Shown: positions 11,138 through 23,578, counted from the first letter of the stretch. The stretch: DNA of 64,000 nt from Pelobates cultripes (GCA_933207985.1 OW240915.1:271460926-271524925); one strand, 5' to 3'. Made by a program: numbers and translations. The notes: generated by a model not told the origin, from the letters alone.

Positions 11138-11304
11138 CCCCTGTCATTTTACAGCCCATTTCCAATGGGTGGAGGATTTTGGATGACCATTTGCCACCCC
11201 TGTTTTTATGTATTTAATAGAACAGCCCCCCTGTTATTTTACAGCCCATTTCCAATTGGTGGAGGGATTTGGATGAACCTTCGCCACCCCTGTTTTTATG
11301 TAAT
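11138..11304 (+). repeat. Two-unit tandem duplication, ~90 bp
   Basis: The block with TTTTACAGCCCATTTCCAAT, GGTGGAGG and GCCACCCCTGTTTTTATGTA occurs twice in tandem. A third partial unit (AATAGAACAG...TTATTTTACAG) resumes at 11807, so the T2-MITE at 11305-11806 landed inside this array. Confidence 0.8.
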
Positions 11305-11806
11305 TTAAAGGACCACTCTAGGCACCCAGACCACTTCAGCTTAATGAAGTGGTCTGGGTGCCAGGTCCAGCTAGGGTTAACCCATTTTTTCATAAACATA
11401 GCAGTTTCAGAGAAACTGCTATGTTTATGAATGGGTTAAGCCTTCCCCCTAATCCTCTAGTGGCTGTCTCATTGACAGCCACTAGAGGCGCTTGCGTGCT
11501 TCTCACTGTGATTTTCACAGTGAGAGCACGCAAGCGTCCATAGGAAAGCATTATGAATGCTTTCCTATGTGACCGGCTGAATGCGCGCGCAGCTCTTGCC
11601 GCGCGTGCGCATTCAGCCCAGGAGGAGGAACGGAGGAGGATCAGAGGAGGAGAGCTCCCCGCCCAGCGCTGGAAAAAGGTAAGTTTTTAACCCTTTCCCC
11701 TTTCCAGAGCCGGGCGGGAGGGGGTCCCTGAGGGTGGGGGCACCCTCAGGGCACTATAGTGCCAGGAAAACGAATATGTTTTCCTGGCACTATAGTGGTC
11801 CTTTAA
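11305..11806 (+). mobile_element. T2-MITE (Kolobok-like), complete, 502 bp
   Basis: It starts TTAAAGGACCACTCTAGG and ends CACTATAGTGGTCCTTTAA, with TTAA at both ends. The inside is a chain of separate palindromes: GTGGTCTGGGTGCC with its complement, ATAGCAGTTTC/GAAACTGCTAT, TAGTGGCTGTC/GACAGCCACTA, a CACTGTGATTTTCACAGTG core, AAAGCATT/AATGCTTTCC, GCGCGCGCAGC/TGCGCGC and finally TGCCAGGAAAACG/CGTTTTCCTGGCA. TTAAAGGRR termini with TTAA duplication match the T2 family of Xenopus. A GGTAAGT string sits at about 11679. There is no coding capacity. Confidence 0.9.
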
Positions 11807-13163
11807 TAGAACAGTTATTTTACAGCAGGCATACAGTTCTGATTCTTTTTTTTTTTTCAATACCATTTTTATTGTGAATGTCAGATGGAAATAATGTATT
11901 GTGTACAATATCATTCTTCAAAATTTGTGAACAATGAGCTGTTATACGGTTGACATAGCAAAGGAAATACGGTACATCCACAGTTTTTTTCTTTTCATAA
12001 GTAACAAAACATAATTAAAAAGAAAAAAAAACGAAGAAAAATACTGTAACAAAAAGGAGGCAATGTTTACATCCAGGCCCCTTAAATAGATAATGTTCAC
12101 TTAGTGTAGGCATTATCGCTTCGTTAATGTCTGCAATAACATGTCACATCATAAGTAGTTATATCTGGTTAGAGTTTGTTGTTTAGTAACGTGTGAATAG
12201 GTAAGATTGAGTGTCTGTCAATTAGTAAGTACTAATTTAATTTAGTTAAAACTTGGAATCGGGTTTAAAGCATCTGGGCCTGAAGTTCAAACATATATCT
12301 ATTACAACAAGCTGCAGTGGTTGTGGTGCTTAGGGTGTTATTGTTTAAAGTATTTATTTAAGCACAACACATTGCATATTTAGAGTCCCTTCTAAACCAA
12401 ACAAGATTTTGTAATAGAGATGGGGGGGAAAGCTGTATCCTTATACGACAGTTCCAGCTTCTGCGAAAAATGTTTTATGCTCATGGACAACTGAATTCTT
12501 GGATAGATATAATGGAATCTATAGTTTTTAATCTCAGGCGTAACGTAGCCCCGGCAGGATGATGTTAGCTACCTGGGTGGACAAGATCTGCAGTAATTAT
12601 GGGGGAAGGGGAGGGAGGTTGAAATTTATGTTGATTTGTCATATGTGCTGCAATGCTAATAGCTTCCATCAGACCACGCGCAAATTAGTAATTGAGGGAA
12701 CAGAGACAGAATAAAACTGTGAGTGGAATGAATCACAAGGTAGCAAGCAGCACAGGTGTCCAGTTACACCCACCTCTCATACATTCAGCTCATTAACTGA
12801 AAACACAACCCGTTAACCTTTTGGATGCCAGAGAGCTGAGAAGGTAAAGGGGGAGGATACTATGATTTAGAAAACAATTATCTGAAACTAGGTGGAGTCC
12901 ACGTAACCCAATTTATTGCAGTGTGAATTCCTATTTTTTTGTAAACAGTATCAATACCTAGCAAGACAAAACATCAAACTTTTCCATGAATTGTCATTCA
13001 TGAACACTGATAGAAAATAATACAGTCATCTGTCACCAGAAAATTAATTCACAAATACATTCATCTATACATTGTGCTAGCAAAATCGCAATAAATCATA
13101 AAAAAAAAAAAAAAAAAAAGACTTTTTTGCCTAACGGATAAGTTGATGGAAACTGATGGAGTC
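11807..13163. other. AT-rich DNA; possible reverse LINE 3' end at its left
   Basis: A T-run at about 11848-11858 followed by CAATACCATTTTTATTGTGA looks like the reverse of an L1 3' end (compare CAATAAAAAG before the tail at 37251). No ORF2 remnant is readable behind it, so this is tentative. A run of about 19 A at 13101-13119 is another simple repeat. No gene is visible. Confidence 0.4.
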
Positions 13164-13342
13164 TTAGAAACATAGAAACATAGAATGTGACGGCAGATAA
13201 GAACCATTCGGCCCATCTAGTCTTCCGAATTTTCTAAATACTTTCATTAGTCCCTGGCCTTATCTTATAGTTAGGATAGCCTTATGCCTATCCCACGCAT
13301 GCTTAAACTCCTTTACTCCTCTCGTACCTCTCACCTACTGCA
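13164..13342 (-). mobile_element. CR1-like LINE 3' end, reverse
   Basis: This is the complement of the CR1 3' end at 37300-37489: blocks ATGTGACGGCAGATAAGAAC, CATTAGTCCCTGGCCTTATC and CCTATCCCACGCATGCTTAA are shared. It ends in a doubled TAGAAACA octamer, the short 3'-terminal microsatellite typical of CR1 elements. Only the last 180 bp are present, a normal 5' truncation. Confidence 0.85.
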
Positions 13343-13517
13343 AATTCATTGAGTATGATCATTATCAGCTATGGAAGATCCAGGCGTCTTCACGGTTTTG
13401 TTAATAGTGAATTGGATCCAGCAGATAGAATCACCAGGAGCTGTCCTAGTACCTGTCATAGTACACAAAAGCAAATTAAATTCCACCTATACATTGTAAA
13501 TTTAATGACAGATAAGT

Positions 13518-13985
13518 TTAAAGGACCACTCTAGGCACCCAGACCACTTCAGCTTAATGAAGTGGTCTGGGTGCCAGGTCCAGCGAGGGTTAACCCATTT
13601 TTTTCATAAACATAGCAGTTTCAGAGAAACTGCTATGTTTATCAATGGGTTAAGCCTTCCCCTATTTCCTCTAGCAGCTGTCTCATTGACAGCCACTAGA
13701 GGCGCTTGCGTGCTTCTCACTGTGATTTTCACAGTGAGAGCATGCCAGCGTCCATAGGAAAGCATTATGTCTCTTGCCGCGCGTGCACATTCAGCCGACG
13801 GGGAAGAACGGAGGAGGATCGGAGGAGGAGAGCTCCCCGCCCAGCGCTGGAAAAAGGTAAGTTTAACCCCTTTTCACCCTTTCCAGAGCCGGGCGGGAGG
13901 GGGACCCTGAGGGTGGGGGCACCCTCAGGGCACTATAGTGCCAGGAAAACGAGTATGTTTTCCTGGCACTATAGTGGTCCTTTAA
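13518..13985 (+). mobile_element. T2-MITE, complete, 468 bp
   Basis: Same structure as the copy at 11305: TTAAAGGACCACTCTAGG to ATAGTGGTCCTTTAA with the same order of palindromes. Relative to that copy it lacks part of the central AATGAATGC/GCGCGC section. It contains GGTAAGTTTAACCCC near 13856. Confidence 0.9.
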
Positions 13986-15639
13986 TGACATATTCAAATT
14001 GAATTTTTATTTTAGAAACCAAGGGGAGCACAGTTATATAAAATAAAAAACATATCTAACATTTTATTTTTTTTATTTGATTTATTTATTTTTCTTTTTA
14101 TCATGAGGTTTCTCTAACCAAATAAGTACATCCAAAAGGCTTGCAATTGAGGAGTAACAAAATAACCGTTTTGGCGCGGGGCTCAGATCCAGAAGTTATG
14201 AAAATGGAAAAAAATAACTTTGTTATGAAAATAAAACTTTGCTTTTATTTATCGACGTTTCAGTTTTTCAATTAAAACTTTCATCCATTATATAATAGTA
14301 AAGTAAATAAAATAGATTATTAGATAATCACTTTTTATGAAGTCTGCTTTGTCTTTTTAGCACTAAATTCTTTAACCCCTAACATTTTAATACTGCAAGC
14401 TCGAAGCTGCAAAAGCATTGGATAATGAATATCTGTCAGTGCATTTCCACAATCTCCAAACTCAGAGAATAATAATGTTTTGTAGAGTTTCTGGATTGGC
14501 TCTGGCCAAATGCTGCTGTCATTTATATGCTCCTGTTGACATCACCAACATTATACGTCAGTGAGTGTATACACCAAATATCATCAAATAGGAAGAATGC
14601 TGGACAGACAGAATTACCCAGCTAACCGTAAAATAGAAAAATAAAACCATAACCTTTTTATTGTGTGCTGTATGTGCATGTTACAGTTTACGCCAGGTAG
14701 ACAGGGGGAACCTCTATACAATTTTAATTTCTATTGCTCAGGGTACAACAGAATACAAAACTTCATGTCCATTCTTTTCCAGTGAATTCTGATCAACTCT
14801 ACGTATCCCAGAATGACTTGTTCCTCTGAGAACATTAGCATATGTTCTATGCTTCTAGGTCTCTAGAGGTGTTCAGTTTATAATGGATAAATAACATGGC
14901 ACTTATGGTTAAATTACATATATGCAGGCAGTCAATGTGCTTAATATTTAGCATGTGTGTTATGTCCTACATCATCTGTTTGTCCCTAATTCTCCAAAAG
15001 AATGTGGATTTCAGATCCTTGGGAATGATTACTAAACGGACATTATGGGACACAAAAAATATAAGTTTAATGCTTAAACTCACATTTTGTGTTTAACCTA
15101 TATTGGTGAGTACAGTTTTGAAGTATAATATCTAACTTGATTATTGTATTGTATAACGATTGTAAAATTCTGTTTAGTATTATAATCATTTCAGAATAAT
15201 AATATTTTGAGATCGTGTGTAACTACTGCCTTTAACAGAAGCCGGTTAAGCCTACCTGAAAGATAAACGGTATAACTTAGTAAGATAATCAGCCACGCTT
15301 CACAGAGTAAATCTGGATGATTTTTGTCTTTAACGGACGCAGAGATCATCAATAACAGGGGGAGCCTGATCTTTAATGTGAGTTGAAATTTATTCCCCTG
15401 ACTTATCACTCCCACGGCCAAAGAAAAATTCAAGGTACAACCGTAAAACATGTCCATCAGGACAGATTGCTGGAGTAGTGAGAAGCAATGGGTCTGGATG
15501 ACTGAATATGTAACCGTTCTATCTGTACTCTCTGTTATGTCTGCTGTAAATTAATAGCTACTGGCTCACAAAGAGCATTCGGTAATTTAAGGTAAATAAC
15601 TAGGCCTTAATGGGTCTAAGGAGTTGATCTAGAACTTAA
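13986..15639. other. AT-rich DNA without a gene; possibly conserved 15190-15480
   Basis: No coding evidence. The part from about 15190 to 15480 has balanced composition, no repeat-family match within the window and no low complexity, so it could be a conserved noncoding block or an old unrecognised repeat. Nothing decides between these by eye. Confidence 0.35.
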
Positions 15640-15859
15640 ATTGATTCAATGCTTTCCTATGGGGAGGTCTAATGCACGTCAGAGGGGGCGGAGGGTTAAC
15701 CAAGAACCAAGGGACATCGGCCTGGGATAAGGTAAGTAAATAAATGGTTTTTAACCATCTATACACCCAGGCAGGGGGCACAAGGGAGGGGGGTTAGCAG
15801 CGGGAGTGACAGTGCCAGGAATACAGCTTTGAATTTCTGGCACTATAGTATCTCTTTAA
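15640..15859 (+). mobile_element. T2-MITE, right half
   Basis: It carries the internal AATGCTTTCCTATGGGGAG block, then AAGGTAAGTAAATAAATGG and TGCCAGGAATACAGC with its complement near the end, finishing GGCACTATAGTATCTCTTTAA. The left half is missing. Confidence 0.65.
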
Positions 15860-16216
15860 CTCCATATGTGATACTAGGTGTATAAATCTTGGACACTATT
15901 TCGCAATATATAAAAACAAGAGAACTTTCAAGTTGGCTCTTCACATGACATTACACAATTTCTGCTCACTCCAGTCCTTAAAACCACAAACTAGATCAGT
16001 GGATGAGTTCAGCTATAATATCACCACCACCAATGAATTTCAAAATGTCTCCCACCATATTGGACTCTTACCATGCATGTGAGCAAGGGTTTGATGTCAT
16101 TGCATAGTCATACTGTAATTCTGGTTTAGTAAAATGATAATTGACTGTTAAACAGATTAACTAAATAGTCGCAATGTAGCTTTATATATTTGGCTCAATA
16201 GAGGAGACAATCCACT

Positions 16217-16661
16217 TTAAAGGACCACTATAGTGCCAGGAAAACATACTCGTTTTCCTGGCACTATAGTGCCCCGAGGGTCCCCCTCCCGCCGGGCTCT
16301 GGGGGGAGGAAGGGGTTAAACTTACCTCTTCCTCCAGCGCCGGGCGGGGAGCTCTCCTCCTCCTCTCCTCCTCTTCGGCTGAATGCGCATGCGCGGCAGG
16401 AGCAGCACACGCATTCAGCCAGTCCATAGGAAAGCATTCACAATGCTTTCCTATGTACGCTGGCGTCTTCTCACTATGATTTTCACAGTGAGAAACGCGG
16501 AAGCGCCTCTAGCGGCTGTCAATGAAACAGCCACTAGAGGCTGGATTAACCCTAACATAAACTGCTATGTTTATAGAAAAAAAGGTTAACCCTAGATGGA
16601 CCAGGCACCCAGACCACCTCATTGAGCTGAAGTGGTCTGGGTGCCTATAGTGGTCCTTTAA
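16217..16661 (-). mobile_element. T2-MITE, complete, 445 bp, reverse
   Basis: It runs TTAAAGGACCACTATAGTGC to GCCTATAGTGGTCCTTTAA with TTAA at each end and the palindrome order reversed compared with the copy at 11305. The GTAAGT motif is therefore on the minus strand near 16321. Confidence 0.9.
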
Positions 16662-17869
16662 GAATGTTCATTGCAGATTTTTAATGTTCCAAGATGGCTG
16701 CCCCCTAAACACTTTAAACCTTGGTAGGTACACTCTACATCATCAACACGCAGTTATGTCAGCAAAGTGTTGGAAACTGATGAATAAAAAAACATAAGCA
16801 TGGGATTAGCATGACAAATCTGAATTTGTTGCCAATTTAGCTAGCACAATATAGACACCATTTAATTTTATTCTTGAAGTGACACATGTCAAGTGTACTT
16901 TATTTAGAGGAGAGTGTTTAAATGGTCATCACAGATTATTGAAGCAGCATCACATGGATGCATATATAGCTACATGGTATGGTGAGTACTGAACACACAG
17001 GGTTATTCACAAATATGAGAATTGTTGGGAATATAAAATTAATTCCAAACTTTTGTCCAAAATAACAGAACTGAAAACCTAGCAATTTTGGAATTCACTT
17101 TTAATTCACTTTGAATTCCCAGCAATTCAAACATTCAGTCCAATCCTGTACAAATGTCTGGGATAGTCAATCCTGTACAGATAAATAAATACAGAAATGT
17201 TTTTTAGTTGAGACTAAACAAGTAAATTAATAAATGATTAAAGTATATAGCACACGATCAGACAGCACCCAATAGTTGTTTCATGGCGCAATTAAGAAGG
17301 TAGGTATTACAGAGAAGAACAGACAGTCTATATGGCACATATTCAGGTTTCGGACTCATGTTTTACATTATGCAACCTCTTCCTGCTTGGGGCAGTGGGA
17401 ACTGGAGTACAAGGGTTGGAAAGCCCCTACTGTCTGGAACAGATTGAAGACAGTGTCTACCTAGGAAATGTTTGGAGTTCCATTTCCCTCAGCTATTTGT
17501 CAATGTACTCACAACTTTCTAAATTTCTTGGTCCTTATCCAAGCGGCAGTCATAATCACAAACTCATCAGTTAAACACAATGAAGTATAGCTCTTTCGTT
17601 AATGGAAAACATATAGCTCAACATCACTCACAGAAAAGACATTTTACATAGCATGGACATAGTTAGAGGAAATAAATACAAAAATATATACTTATTACGT
17701 GGAGAAACATCTGAACTTAACTTAAACGTTCTAGATTGCATCTCAAGACTAAAAAAAAATATTTCCGTCTCCATACATGTAATGATTTTACTGTCTGACT
17801 ACGGGCATATTTTAGGAATGTAGGGTTCTAATTACTTTATAGTTAAAAACTTTAAAGCAGCTACATGAC
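16662..17869. other. AT-rich DNA, no gene seen
   Basis: No repeat family of this window, no exon-like frame and no RNA gene could be recognised. Confidence 0.4.
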
Positions 17870-18310
17870 TTAAAGGACCACTGTAGGCACCCAGACCACT
17901 TCAGCTTAATGAAGTGGTCTGGGTGCCTGGTCCAGCTAGGGTTAAACTTTTTTTTATAAACATAGCAGTTTCAGAGAAACTGCTATGTTTATAAATAGGT
18001 TAATCCAGCCTCTAAAGCCTCTAGTGGCTGTCTCATTGACAGCTGCTAGAGGCGTTTGCGTGCTTTTATGAATGCTTTCCTATGAGACTGGATGAATGTG
18101 CGCGCAGCTCCTGCCGCGCATGCGCATTCAGTCGAAGAGGAGGAGAGGAGGAGGAGAGCTCCCTGCCCAGCGCTGGAGAAAGAGGTAAGTTTAACCCCTT
18201 CCTCTCCATCCAGCCCGGCGGGAGGGGGACCCTGAGGGTGGGGGCACCCTCAGGGCACTATAGTGCCAGGAAAACGAGTATGTTTTCCTGGCACTACAGT
18301 GGTTCTTTAA
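17870..18310 (+). mobile_element. T2-MITE, complete, 441 bp
   Basis: TTAAAGGACCACTGTAGGCA to GCACTACAGTGGTTCTTTAA, with the same palindrome series and GAGGTAAGTTTAACCCC near 18183. It differs from the 11305 copy by loss of the CACTGTGATTTTCACAGTG core. Confidence 0.88.
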
Positions 18311-18516
18311 ATTGCATGAATGTGCAAAGTGATAGAAGGGTCTGAAACAAAAAAAGAAGGTGGCTTTATGGCTCACAAAGACCATCCCATAATATTTATC
18401 TTATTTCCCTTGCAGACTCACTTACCGCCAAACCAGTGCAAACTACAGTACGATCAAATAGAGGAGTTATATTCTAAAGAATTGAGTAGAACAGCAGTTA
18501 CACTGATTACAAGTAT

Positions 18517-18974
18517 GAAAGGACCACTATAGTCACCCATACCATTTCATCTCATTGAAGTAGTATATGTGCAGTGTCCCTGCACTCAGCTTCCGAGGAA
18601 CTGCAATTTTTACATTGCAGTATTGACTCCTCCTCTAGTGGCCGTCATACTGACAAGAAACCTGAGATGCTTTGCGGCACTGACCAAGTAAAACTCGGTG
18701 TTATGCGATGCAGAAGCCCTATGGTAAAGCACTGACATTCTTTTCCTACTTGGAATTTTGAATGCGCGCATGCCACTCACCTCACATGTGCATTAGTTCC
18801 CCAATTCTCCTCTATAATGGGTTTTAGATTTCGTGACATCAGCCGGGGAGGAGAAGTCAGATGTCCAAAGGAGCCTTGACACTGGAATAAGGTAATTAGA
18901 AGTAGAGCTAGGGAGAGGGACACTATAGCGTTAAGAATACAGATTTGTATTCCTAATGTTAGTGTTCCTTTATT
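18517..18974 (+). mobile_element. T2-like MITE, second subfamily
   Basis: It begins GAAAGGACCACTATAGTCAC and ends GTATTCCTAATGTTAGTGTTCCTTTA. The subterminal palindrome AATACAGATTTGTATT differs from that of the 11305 group and matches the start of the fragment at 4385. TTAA is no longer intact at either end. Confidence 0.65.
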
Positions 18975-19360
18975 ACAGATCTGGCAACATGTTTTTGGTA
19001 TTTCTGTATAAAACCTGAAATTGAGAATTGCAACTAAGGTAGCTAGAATGTTATGGAAGACATTAAAAAATAGTGTTGTGCCTCAGTTTTGATAGCAACC
19101 TACAAGTGTTTTTAGCTTTTGCATCAAGAGACATTGTAAGGTTAAAAATAAATACATTTACTTTAAAGGTTAGAGTGTTTCTATTATCATGTAGACTTTT
19201 GGGTATGACTGCCACAAATTATTCTGTGACAAATGCAAACTTTGCCGTTTTTATATTGCTAGAGAAAAGGTAGAGGGTCTTTGCACCAGATTTAATTCAT
19301 CCACTACTTTGTTGTTGCTACATTATAATATTTTTTTTTTAAAAATTCACAACAGCAGGG

Positions 19361-19805
19361 GACTCTCCAGTGCCAGGAAAACAATCCGTGTCCCTCGGCG
19401 GTGGTTTCGGGTCGCCGCTGCTCCTCCCCTTCATTACGTCAGCCGGCAGGGGAGACTGATCCCGCCCACCGGTTGAGGAGACCTAATGCGCATGCACGGC
19501 AATGCAGCGCATGCACATTAGAGCTCTCCATAGGAAAGCATTGAAACTGCTTTTCAATGCTTTCCTATGGGGAATTGAGCGACGCTGGAGGTCCTCACAC
19601 AGCGTGAGGACGTCCAGCGACGCTCTAACACAGAAAACCTGTGCTATGAAGCAGGAAGTGCCCTCTAGTAGACAGCCACTAGGGGAGGACTTAACCCTGC
19701 AAGGTAATTATTGCAGTTTAGGAAAAGGGTTAAGGGTAGTGGGAGTTGGCACCCAGACCACTTGATTGGGCAGAAGTGGTCTGGGTGCCTGGAGTGTCCC
19801 TTTAA
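19361..19805 (-). mobile_element. T2-like MITE, third subfamily
   Basis: The right end GTGCCTGGAGTGTCCCTTTAA is intact; the left end GACTCTCCAGTGCCAGGAAA is shortened. Internal palindromes are AGCATTGAAACTGCTTTTCAATGCT and CGACGCTGGAGG...CCAGCGACG. The element is GC-rich relative to its flanks. Confidence 0.7.
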
Positions 19806-19990
19806 AGGTTTAAAAACGATAAACTAATTCCATCAAAGCCATCACCCGAAATATATTTTCTGTAGATAAAATTAAAAATCTCATGTGGTGGGAAAAACAT
19901 TTTAAAGTCCTTATTTAAAGGAATACTATACACAAACATGCAATCCTGACCCTATAGTGTTAAAACCACCATCTATCTCCCTGTCCCCCC

Positions 19991-20488
19991 TTAAAGGATC
20001 ACTAAAGTGTCAGGAAAACAAACTCATTTTCCTGACACTATATAATCCTTTAGTCCCCCCACCCTCAGGGCCCCCCTCCCGCTGGGCTGAAAGGGTTAAA
20101 AACCCCTTCAGCAACTTACCTTTATCCAGCATTGGGCTTCCTCGGCGCTGGTGAACTCTGCTCCCCCTCCGACGGCAGCTCCTGAGTGGAGCCGAATGCA
20201 CATGCGCGGCCAGAGCCCATTAAAAACTCCCATAGTAAAGCATTACTCAATGCTTTCCTATGGACGTTGTGCGTGCTCAATGTGATTTTCGCATTGAGCG
20301 TCGGGGGAAGAGCCTCTACCGGCTGTCAGGAAGACAGCCAATAGAGGCTGGATTAACCCTGCAAGGTAAACATAGCAGTTTCTCTGAAACTGCTAAGTTT
20401 ATATCAGCAGGGTTAAAACCTGGGGGACCTGGCACCCAGACCACTTAATTGAGCTGAAGTGGTCTCGGTGACTATAGTGGTCCTTTAA
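19991..20488 (-). mobile_element. T2-MITE, complete, 498 bp
   Basis: TTAAAGGATCACTAAAGTGT to GACTATAGTGGTCCTTTAA, TTAA at both ends. Its left terminal palindrome is GTCAGGAAAACAAA/TTTTCCTGAC. It keeps the CATAGCAGTTTCTCTGAAAC palindrome, which places it in the 11305 group in reverse. Confidence 0.88.
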
Positions 20489-20639
20489 CTATAGTTAAAT
20501 CTTACTTTTTGATAGAAAGATACATAAATGGATGTGGCTAGAATAAAGGCGCTTAATAGTTATTTAGTGAGAATTATTTGTTATAGCTGCATTGTGCACT
20601 TTTAGTGGTTACTCCAAAACCACTATAATTGTAAAACCA

Positions 20640-20870
20640 TAAGAAAACAAGATACCAAGCAGTGAGTCAGAATGCAACAAACTTCAACACAACTTGATAT
20701 AAGTGCAGCGCTAAAGTGTGATAATAATACTCCTTACAATACACACGGGGTATGCATGTAAAATAAACAAAAAGAGATATATAGAGTAGTATTGTACAGT
20801 AATCCTTGAGTGGAAGTTGTGCTGAAGTTTGTTGCATTCTGACTCACTGCTTGGTATCTTGTTTTCTTAA
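20640..20870. mobile_element. Foldback element with ~55-bp terminal inverted repeats
   Basis: The left arm (20640-20697, TAAGAAAACAAGATACCAAG onward) is matched almost base for base by the complement at 20815-20870. The spacer of about 115 bp has no coding capacity. No clear target duplication is visible, so the class is unknown. Confidence 0.75.
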
Positions 20871-20886
20871 AATCTTACTTTTTGAC

Positions 20887-23160
20887 AATCTTTTTTTTCC
20901 TTCATTTTTATATATACAGAACAAGGGTAAGTACATTGTGTAGACACTCAGCCACTCGCAGTGGTAAACGCAGTTAACAATGATAAGGTGTTAGAACAGT
21001 AATAGTGGATATACAGGCTCATTCTTTTCATGTACATTCTTTTCATTCGTAGCAAAGGTAGTATAAGTCATAAGGAGCGTAATTGCTATGGTTAGCATCA
21101 TATTGTAGGCAAGGACCTGATAACAGGGGTAATAAATGACATTCAGAGTGCAGATACACAAAGGTCCTAAAGAGTAAACTATCCTGCAGGCACAGTACTT
21201 AAGACATATGTAAATATCAGGAGAGTTAATCCTAGCCAACAGTAACCCATATGTTCAAGATGCGATTAACATAGGAAAACATCGACAATCTCCCGTTCAC
21301 CTCACCACTTACACCTCTCTTCCCCTAGGCCAACTTTGTGTCGATGTACCGTTGTTGGGCCGACAAAGGGTAGGTAGGTTATGGTGCTCATTATTAACGT
21401 AGGGGAAATATTAGTGTAGTCTTATCTGGTGTAAGGCTGTGCAACCTTGTCAAACTTATGGGCGTTTCGCCATGTAAGAGCACCAGAGGGCCCACGTCAG
21501 GGTACATTTTTAAGAAGTTCCACGTAGGGTGGCTATGAAGGATTCCATGTTGTATAGTTCCTCCACTTTGCCCATCCATTGAGTCATGGTTGGTGGCTCT
21601 GTCGTGCACCACTTGAGCGGGATGAGAGATCTGGCGGCATTCAGTAAACGTCTCATAAGGGAGCGCTTATATACAGAGAGAGAAAGCGTAGTCTGATGCA
21701 ATAGCATCAGTAGGGGTTGGAATGGCAAGTCTGAATCTAGGATTTCAGTAATCTTGGAGTGTATTTGCTGCCAATAAGGCACAATATTGGTGCACATCTA
21801 CCAGATGTGCAGGTCTGTTCCCACTTCAGTTTCGCATCTCCAGCAAGTTTCAGGAGGATCACTATTTATACGGTGAAGTCGGGCTGGTGTTCTATACCAG
21901 TTAACAAGTAGTTTATAGTGCTGATCATGCCTTGATGTGCCAAAATGAGTATTTTTTCCCATTGCGGGTCAGTTAGTGTGCAGCCTGTGGCCTGTTCCCA
22001 TCGAGACATATATTTTGGTGGTGTGCACGGTGTGGAGTTAAGTAACAGGGAGTATAAGATCATTATCCCCTTCTGAAAACGGTCTCTAGAGAAACATAGC
22101 CTCTCAAATGAGGTCAGTTCCCTATGGACCAGGTGCTTGCCTACGATGGTCTGGTAATATTGTCGAATTTGGTGGTACCTAAATCTCCTGAGGCCCAAAG
22201 GGGAGCGCCGAGGAGCACAGAGAAAAAAACCTCAAGTCCAAGGGCAGGAGGTTAGTTGATCAACTCAACACACTAGGCGGGTTGTTAGGGTTGGAATGAA
22301 GTCCGTGTGAACTTCCCCCTGGATCATGAGCGCGTTGTGTGTAAGGTAGTGGAAAGCGTAGCATTAAAAAAAACATAGCATTTAAAAAAAAAGACTAAGC
22401 AACAAGCTGGGCCCTCCTTGTGTCACCACCTGGGGCATTTCTTAAAAGGGCAATCTAGTGCCTATACTGCTACCGCTTAGTGTGGTCTATGTCGTGAGGT
22501 AGGGTCAACAATATGTAAAATCTGGGCAAGCAATCATTTGTTCAGACAAGGCAGAGTGAAAGCTCTGTTTAATGCAGTATAGGGTGGGTCTAGGAATCTA
22601 GTCACTAAGCCCCTAATGTGTCATCCTAGCACAGGCAGGGTATAGGATAAGTGCACACATTAATATACAGTGGAAGGCATCCCAGCATCGGGCTCATACA
22701 TTGTCACCACCCAAATCCCACCCGACCACCAAACATATCCACATGCTTAAAGAATACCCAGACCCAATGCAGCTATGGACATCACTGAGTCCCGTCCCAG
22801 CACCAGGCCATCCGGCATTGGGTCCCAAAAGATGATGACAACTCCGCCTGTGTGGCAATCCACCACCCCAACACCTAATCTAATCCCTCAGACCTGTGCA
22901 TAAGAGAAATAGGGAAACAGATAGAGTCGGTCCATTACTGGGGCTCTCTCGCAGAGATTCATGGCATCGGCATCGGAGTATGCACGCATGGATACCTGTA
23001 TAGACCCCCCTCCCAACCTATAGCCTGCGTCCCCACCCCCTGTAGCCCCACACCCCCACCAGGCCTCTGAGTGTAGGAGAGAGCATCAAGCCTCTAATGC
23101 CAATTGTCCCTCACAAGGCCACTAAGTCTTCTATGTAGCCAGCATAGCTCTGTCGGGTGG
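20887..23160 (-). mobile_element. Tx1/L1-clade LINE 3' part, reverse, decayed
   Basis: A T-run at 20889-20896 (reverse poly(A)) is followed by sequence without frames and then by ORF2 C-terminal remnants on the minus strand at about 21390-22200. The right part (22200-23160) shows no clear frame and could be older inserted sequence. The strings TTAAAATCTTACTTTTTG at 20868 and TTAAATCTTACTTTTG at 23160 flank the unit and may be its target duplication, although a third related string lies at 20489. Confidence 0.5.
21394..22198 (-). pseudogene. L1 ORF2 C-terminal fragment
   Basis: Two minus-strand frames separated by a frameshift resemble the C-terminus of the L1 ORF2 at 35700-36430. The first piece reads FRYHQIRQYYQTIV and RWEQATGCTLTDPQWEKILI, the second NIVPYWQQIHSKITEILDSD and LIPLKWCTTEPPTMTQWMGK. 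The better preserved copy in this window has KWEQETGTQLTDIEWEK and IVPFWRMINNKIREITDTD. No polymerase domain is left. Confidence 0.82.
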
Positions 23161-23578
23161 TTAAATCTTACTTTTGTTCCAGTCTGCTGCTGCTGGCCAT
23201 GCCCCTGATCTGCCTGCTTAGCTGCCATCTTAAGAATTGATTCTTTCAGCCAATCACAATGGTATTTCAAAGGAAAGCATTGGATTGGCTGAGACTGTCA
23301 AGGAGGCAGATCAGGGGCAGAGCAAGCACAAGTTAAACACAGCCCTGACCAATTAGCATCTCCTCATGGTGGAGACACTGAATGGCAGTGCTGCACAGTA
23401 GGCAGGACTGCCACAGAACGCACCTCTAGCAGCGATCTGATGTGTGGCCAGTGGAGTTATACCTAGGCTGCATTTGAGAAAACTGTGTTTTACCACAAAA
23501 TGCCTGAAGGAAATAATTATACTCACCAGAACAAATACAATAATCTTTAAGTAATCTGTCCCTTTAAGTAATTGATTT
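23161..23578 (+). mobile_element. T2-like MITE, right portion, large subfamily
   Basis: Blocks GAAATAATTATACTCACCAG and AATCTGTCCCTTTAAG match the right arm of the split MITE at 41227-43021. The centre includes GCCAATCACAATG...AAGCATTGGATTGGCT. The left terminus is not found. Confidence 0.6.
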
